A DNA stretch of 26,236 bases from JBOGVA01 sp050692195 (lineage in GTDB: Bacteria; Actinomycetota; UBA4738), in the NCBI GenBank assembly GCA_050692195.1, contig JBOGVA010000024.1, positions 1 through 26,236 of the forward strand, given 5' to 3'. The notes beneath the pieces are model-generated. The model worked only from the letters and a program-made list of their open reading frames with translations, did no database searches and was not told the origin of the DNA. A program made the position numbers and the translations under genes. Within the stretch, counting starts at the first letter, position 1. Every line of letters starts with the position of its first letter. Below are positions 23,765 to 26,236 of this stretch, piece by piece.

Positions 23765-24736
23765 TTGACCCGGACCTTCGAAGCCGCTTCCGGCATCACA
23801 GCCGTCGACACCATGATGACCGGCCGCGACACGGTGACCTCGGCGTACCTCATCAAGGCTGCGGAGCCGGCCCTCGTGGAAACCGGTCCCACGACGTCCG
23901 TCCAGGCCGTGCTGCAAGGCCTGAAGCAACTGGGGCTTGGGGCGAACGACCTGGCCCACATCGTGGTAACGCACATCCACCTGGACCACGCGGGAGGGGT
24001 GGGCAGGCTGAGCGCCAACTTCCCCCAAGCCCGGGTATGGGTCCATGAGCGAGGCGCCCCCCACCTCGCCGATCCCACCAGGCTCGTCAACAGCGCAACG
24101 CGGCTCTACGGCGAGGAGCGCCTTCGAGAATGGTTCGGACCCGTCGATCCGGTGCCACAGGACCGGTTGCATCCGTTATCCGACGGGGACGCTGTGTCGC
24201 TTGGCGGCCGGACCATCGAGGTGATCTACACCCCGGGCCACGCCTCTCATCACATCGCGCTCGTGGACTCCGAGACCGGCTCCCTCTTCACCGGCGATGC
24301 GCTCGGCATCCACCTTCCGGATGTCAGGGTGCTCCGCCCAGCCACCCCGCCGCCCGACATCGACGTGGAGCTGGCGGTCGAGAGCATCGAGAAGATGAAG
24401 GCTCGGAGACCATCCCTCCTCATGTTCAGCCACTTCGGGCCGGTGAGAGAGGTGGATGAGCTCTGTGACCTCGCGGTGTCCCGCCTGACGAAGTGGGCTC
24501 GCATCGTGCGGGAGGCCATGGAAGAAACGGAGGAGCTCGACCGCATCGCCCAGATCCTCCGGGAGCGAACCGCGCCCGAGTTGCATGAAACGGTGCAGGC
24601 GGATGTCGACCTCGAGCGCTACGAGGTGCTCTCCAGCATGGAGATGAACGCGGCCGGTCTGGTCCGATACTGGCGAAAGCGCGCCGAGCGGGAAGAAGAG
24701 CAGCGCGCACCGGAGGATGAGGCTCTATCGGGCTGA
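23765..24736 (+). CDS. Metallo-beta-lactamase-fold hydrolase
   Basis: A 323-aa soluble MBL-fold enzyme. The zinc motif HIHLDH (residues 70-75) is complete. His159 in TPGHASHH, Asp178 in FTGDAL and His223 in SHFGP complete a two-metal site. The arrangement is that of glyoxalase-II-like and related hydrolases, not of true beta-lactamases. A helical, Glu/Arg-rich C-terminal extension of about 90 residues follows the core. The substrate cannot be assigned. The TTG start is required to include the first strand of the fold. It converges with the TPR gene at 24752; the 15-bp gap contains a small GAGGT/ACCTC hairpin. Confidence 0.9.
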   Translation: MTRTFEAASGITAVDTMMTGRDTVTSAYLIKAAEPALVETGPTTSVQAVLQGLKQLGLGANDLAHIVVTHIHLDHAGGVGRLSANFPQARVWVHERGAPHLADPTRLVNSATRLYGEERLREWFGPVDPVPQDRLHPLSDGDAVSLGGRTIEVIYTPGHASHHIALVDSETGSLFTGDALGIHLPDVRVLRPATPPPDIDVELAVESIEKMKARRPSLLMFSHFGPVREVDELCDLAVSRLTKWARIVREAMEETEELDRIAQILRERTAPELHETVQADVDLERYEVLSSMEMNAAGLVRYWRKRAEREEEQRAPEDEALSG

Positions 24737-24751
24737 CCGAGGTGAGGGACC

Positions 24752-25570
24752 TCAGCCGAGGCGGGCCAGCCGCTCCGCCGCATCAAAAGCGCCGGGGTCG
24801 TGACGTACCACGCGCCGAAACTCCTCTGCCGCCTCACGGCGTCGCCCGGCCCGCTCGAGGATGTCTCCGGTCACGTACCACAGCCGAAGCTCGAACGACC
24901 GAGCCAGGCGGTCGCGAGCGGGAAATGCTCGCAGCAGTCCGAGCGCCTCCTCGAACCGGCCAAGATCGGCCAGGGCAGCGGCACCGACGATCGCTGCCTC
25001 CACCCGAGCCTCGGCAGACATGGGAGCCCGCAGGGCCGCCCTGGCCGCTTCCACGGCTTTGTCCGGAGAGCCCAGTGCCCGATGGCAGTCGGCGATGAGA
25101 TGGTTCTGGTCCATCCGGCCGGTCATCCGCCGATAGGCCTGAAGCTCCCGAAGGGCCTCCCGGAAGAGTCCCTGACGGTAGAGCGCGATCCCGAGGATCT
25201 CACGCACCGCCCCCGAGCGAGGGGCGAGATCCTTCGCCGTTCGAGCGGCCCGCGCGGCCGCGGCGTCGCGTCCTCTCTCCAGCAAGCCGACCGCTTCCTC
25301 GAAGGCCTTGACCGCGCGATCCGCCTGTCCTGTTCGCGCCGTCGATCGGATCTCCTCCAGAATGGCGTTGGGGGTTGACGGCCAGCGGGCGGAACGCTGG
25401 GTCCCGCGGGCCGGCCGACCCCGTCCCCCATCACTCTTGCGGGGGGCTGTGGGCCGACCCTGGGCGCGAGCCGAGTCGGATGGGCGGGGGCGTGGCTCCC
25501 CTCTCCCGACGTTCCCTCTTCGGCGACTCCCTGCGCCGCGCGAGTTCCGGTCGAAACGGGATGGAGGCAC
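24752..25570 (-). CDS. TPR-repeat protein with Arg/Pro-rich disordered N-terminus
   Basis: A 272-aa protein. The first 65 residues are low-complexity and strongly basic (Arg, Gly, Pro, Ser). The remainder is a TPR-like superhelix: ADRAVKAFEEAVGLLERGRD, then AARAARTAKDLAPRSGAVRE, ILGIALYRQGLFREALREL, DKAVEAARAALRAPMSAEA, AALADLGRFEEALGLLRAF, and a closing repeat ILERAGRRREAAEEFRRVV. No signal peptide or enzyme motif is seen. The GTG at 25570 has a weak AAGG upstream. It begins just beyond the rRNA operon terminator, on the same strand. A start nearer the TPR region cannot be excluded, since the disordered part has no recognised domain. Confidence 0.8.
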   Translation of the reverse strand: MPPSRFDRNSRGAGSRRRGNVGRGEPRPRPSDSARAQGRPTAPRKSDGGRGRPARGTQRSARWPSTPNAILEEIRSTARTGQADRAVKAFEEAVGLLERGRDAAAARAARTAKDLAPRSGAVREILGIALYRQGLFREALRELQAYRRMTGRMDQNHLIADCHRALGSPDKAVEAARAALRAPMSAEARVEAAIVGAAALADLGRFEEALGLLRAFPARDRLARSFELRLWYVTGDILERAGRRREAAEEFRRVVRHDPGAFDAAERLARLG

Positions 25571-25593
25571 CCGCGAACCTTACACGGAAGACA

Positions 25594-25622
25594 AGAAGGG
25601 CCCCCTCGAGGGGGGCCCTTCT
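25594..25622 (-). terminator. Intrinsic terminator of the rRNA operon
   Basis: AGAAGGGCCCCC (25594-25605) and its reverse complement (25611-25622) form a perfect 12-bp GC-rich stem with a 5-nt loop. On the minus strand it lies just downstream of the 5S 3' end and is followed by TTGTCTT. It should end rRNA transcription before the TPR gene. On the plus strand it is followed by CTTT, so it may work in both directions. Confidence 0.85.
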
Positions 25623-25631
25623 CTTTGGAGT

Positions 25632-25751
25632 GTCTCGGCGGCGACCTACTCTCCCACCCCGTCTCCGGGGCAGTACCATCGGCGCTGGAGGGCTTAACTT
25701 CCGGGTTCGGAATGGGACCGGGTGTTTCCCCTCCGCTATAGCCACCGAAAC
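25632..25751 (-). rRNA. rrf: 5S ribosomal RNA
   Basis: The minus strand reads GTTTCGGTGGC at the 5' end and pairs with GCCGCCGAGAC at the 3' end. Internally it contains the conserved CCCATTCCGAACCCGGAAG, GCGCCGATGGTACTGC and GGGAGAGTAGG segments of actinobacterial 5S rRNA. At about 120 nt it is full length. It follows 23S on the same strand after about 80 bp, the usual operon order. The exact ends are uncertain by one or two bases. Confidence 0.97.
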
Positions 25752-25830
25752 GCTTTCCGCGCCGAAGCGCGAAAGGTTGAGGGGGCGAGCCCCGGAGCGC
25801 ACCCCGGAACCCCATAGCGAGCGCGAGCGA

Positions 25831-26236
<406 letters not shown>

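Overview
The window is GC-rich chromosomal DNA that looks like a deep-branching or uncultured actinomycetote. The best evidence is gene order. Read right to left on the minus strand it runs TPR protein, HAD-GNAT fusion, tlyA, nadK, steA, mctB/steB, pyrG, Nudix, xerD, scpA, scpB, rluB, cmk, der, which from memory is the order of Mycobacterium tuberculosis Rv1691 to Rv1713. The 5S rRNA, the tRNA-Pro and many GTG/TTG starts fit this. I cannot name a genus.

Layout, left to right. (1) Positions 1-312: the tail of a tyrosine integrase points at the 3' end of a tRNA-Pro(GGG) gene, the boundary of an integrative element that lies mostly left of the window. (2) 325-9980, minus strand: a tightly packed run transcribed ald, xerD, deoB, deoA, site-2 protease, scpA, scpB, rluB, cmk, der, tRNA-Pro. 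Many junctions are 4-nt start/stop overlaps. The genes cover alanine catabolism, dimer resolution, nucleoside salvage, membrane proteolysis, condensin, rRNA modification and ribosome assembly. (3) 10192-11973, plus strand: a three-gene cassette facing the opposite way to everything near it. It encodes a TasA-like secreted protein with a SipW-type leader, a SipW/ER-type signal peptidase (Ser/His/Asp), and a DNRLRE-domain protein with a second SipW-type leader. This is the most unusual locus here: a self-contained secretion system with its own peptidase and two probable clients. (4) 11983-20343, minus strand: tlyA, nadK, a degenerate LytM/M23 protein, steA, mctB/steB, a GT2 glycosyltransferase, a polyprenyl-phosphate sugar-phosphate transferase relative, pyrG and Nudix. 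It looks like one operon for division, cell wall and nucleotide metabolism. The LytM gene sits where recN lies in mycobacteria. (5) 20533-25570: a rhomboid protease (plus), a HAD-IIA/ArsN2-like GNAT fusion and a TPR protein (minus), a decayed DUF1015 gene fragment (plus), a short SSB-like protein (minus), a metallo-beta-lactamase-fold hydrolase (plus) and a second TPR protein (minus). (6) 25594-26236, minus strand: the end of an rRNA operon, with the 3' part of 23S, then 5S, then a strong terminator hairpin.

Functional calls rest on motifs and family knowledge read by eye. No database search was run, so start codons, promoters and family assignments for the smaller genes are inferences.
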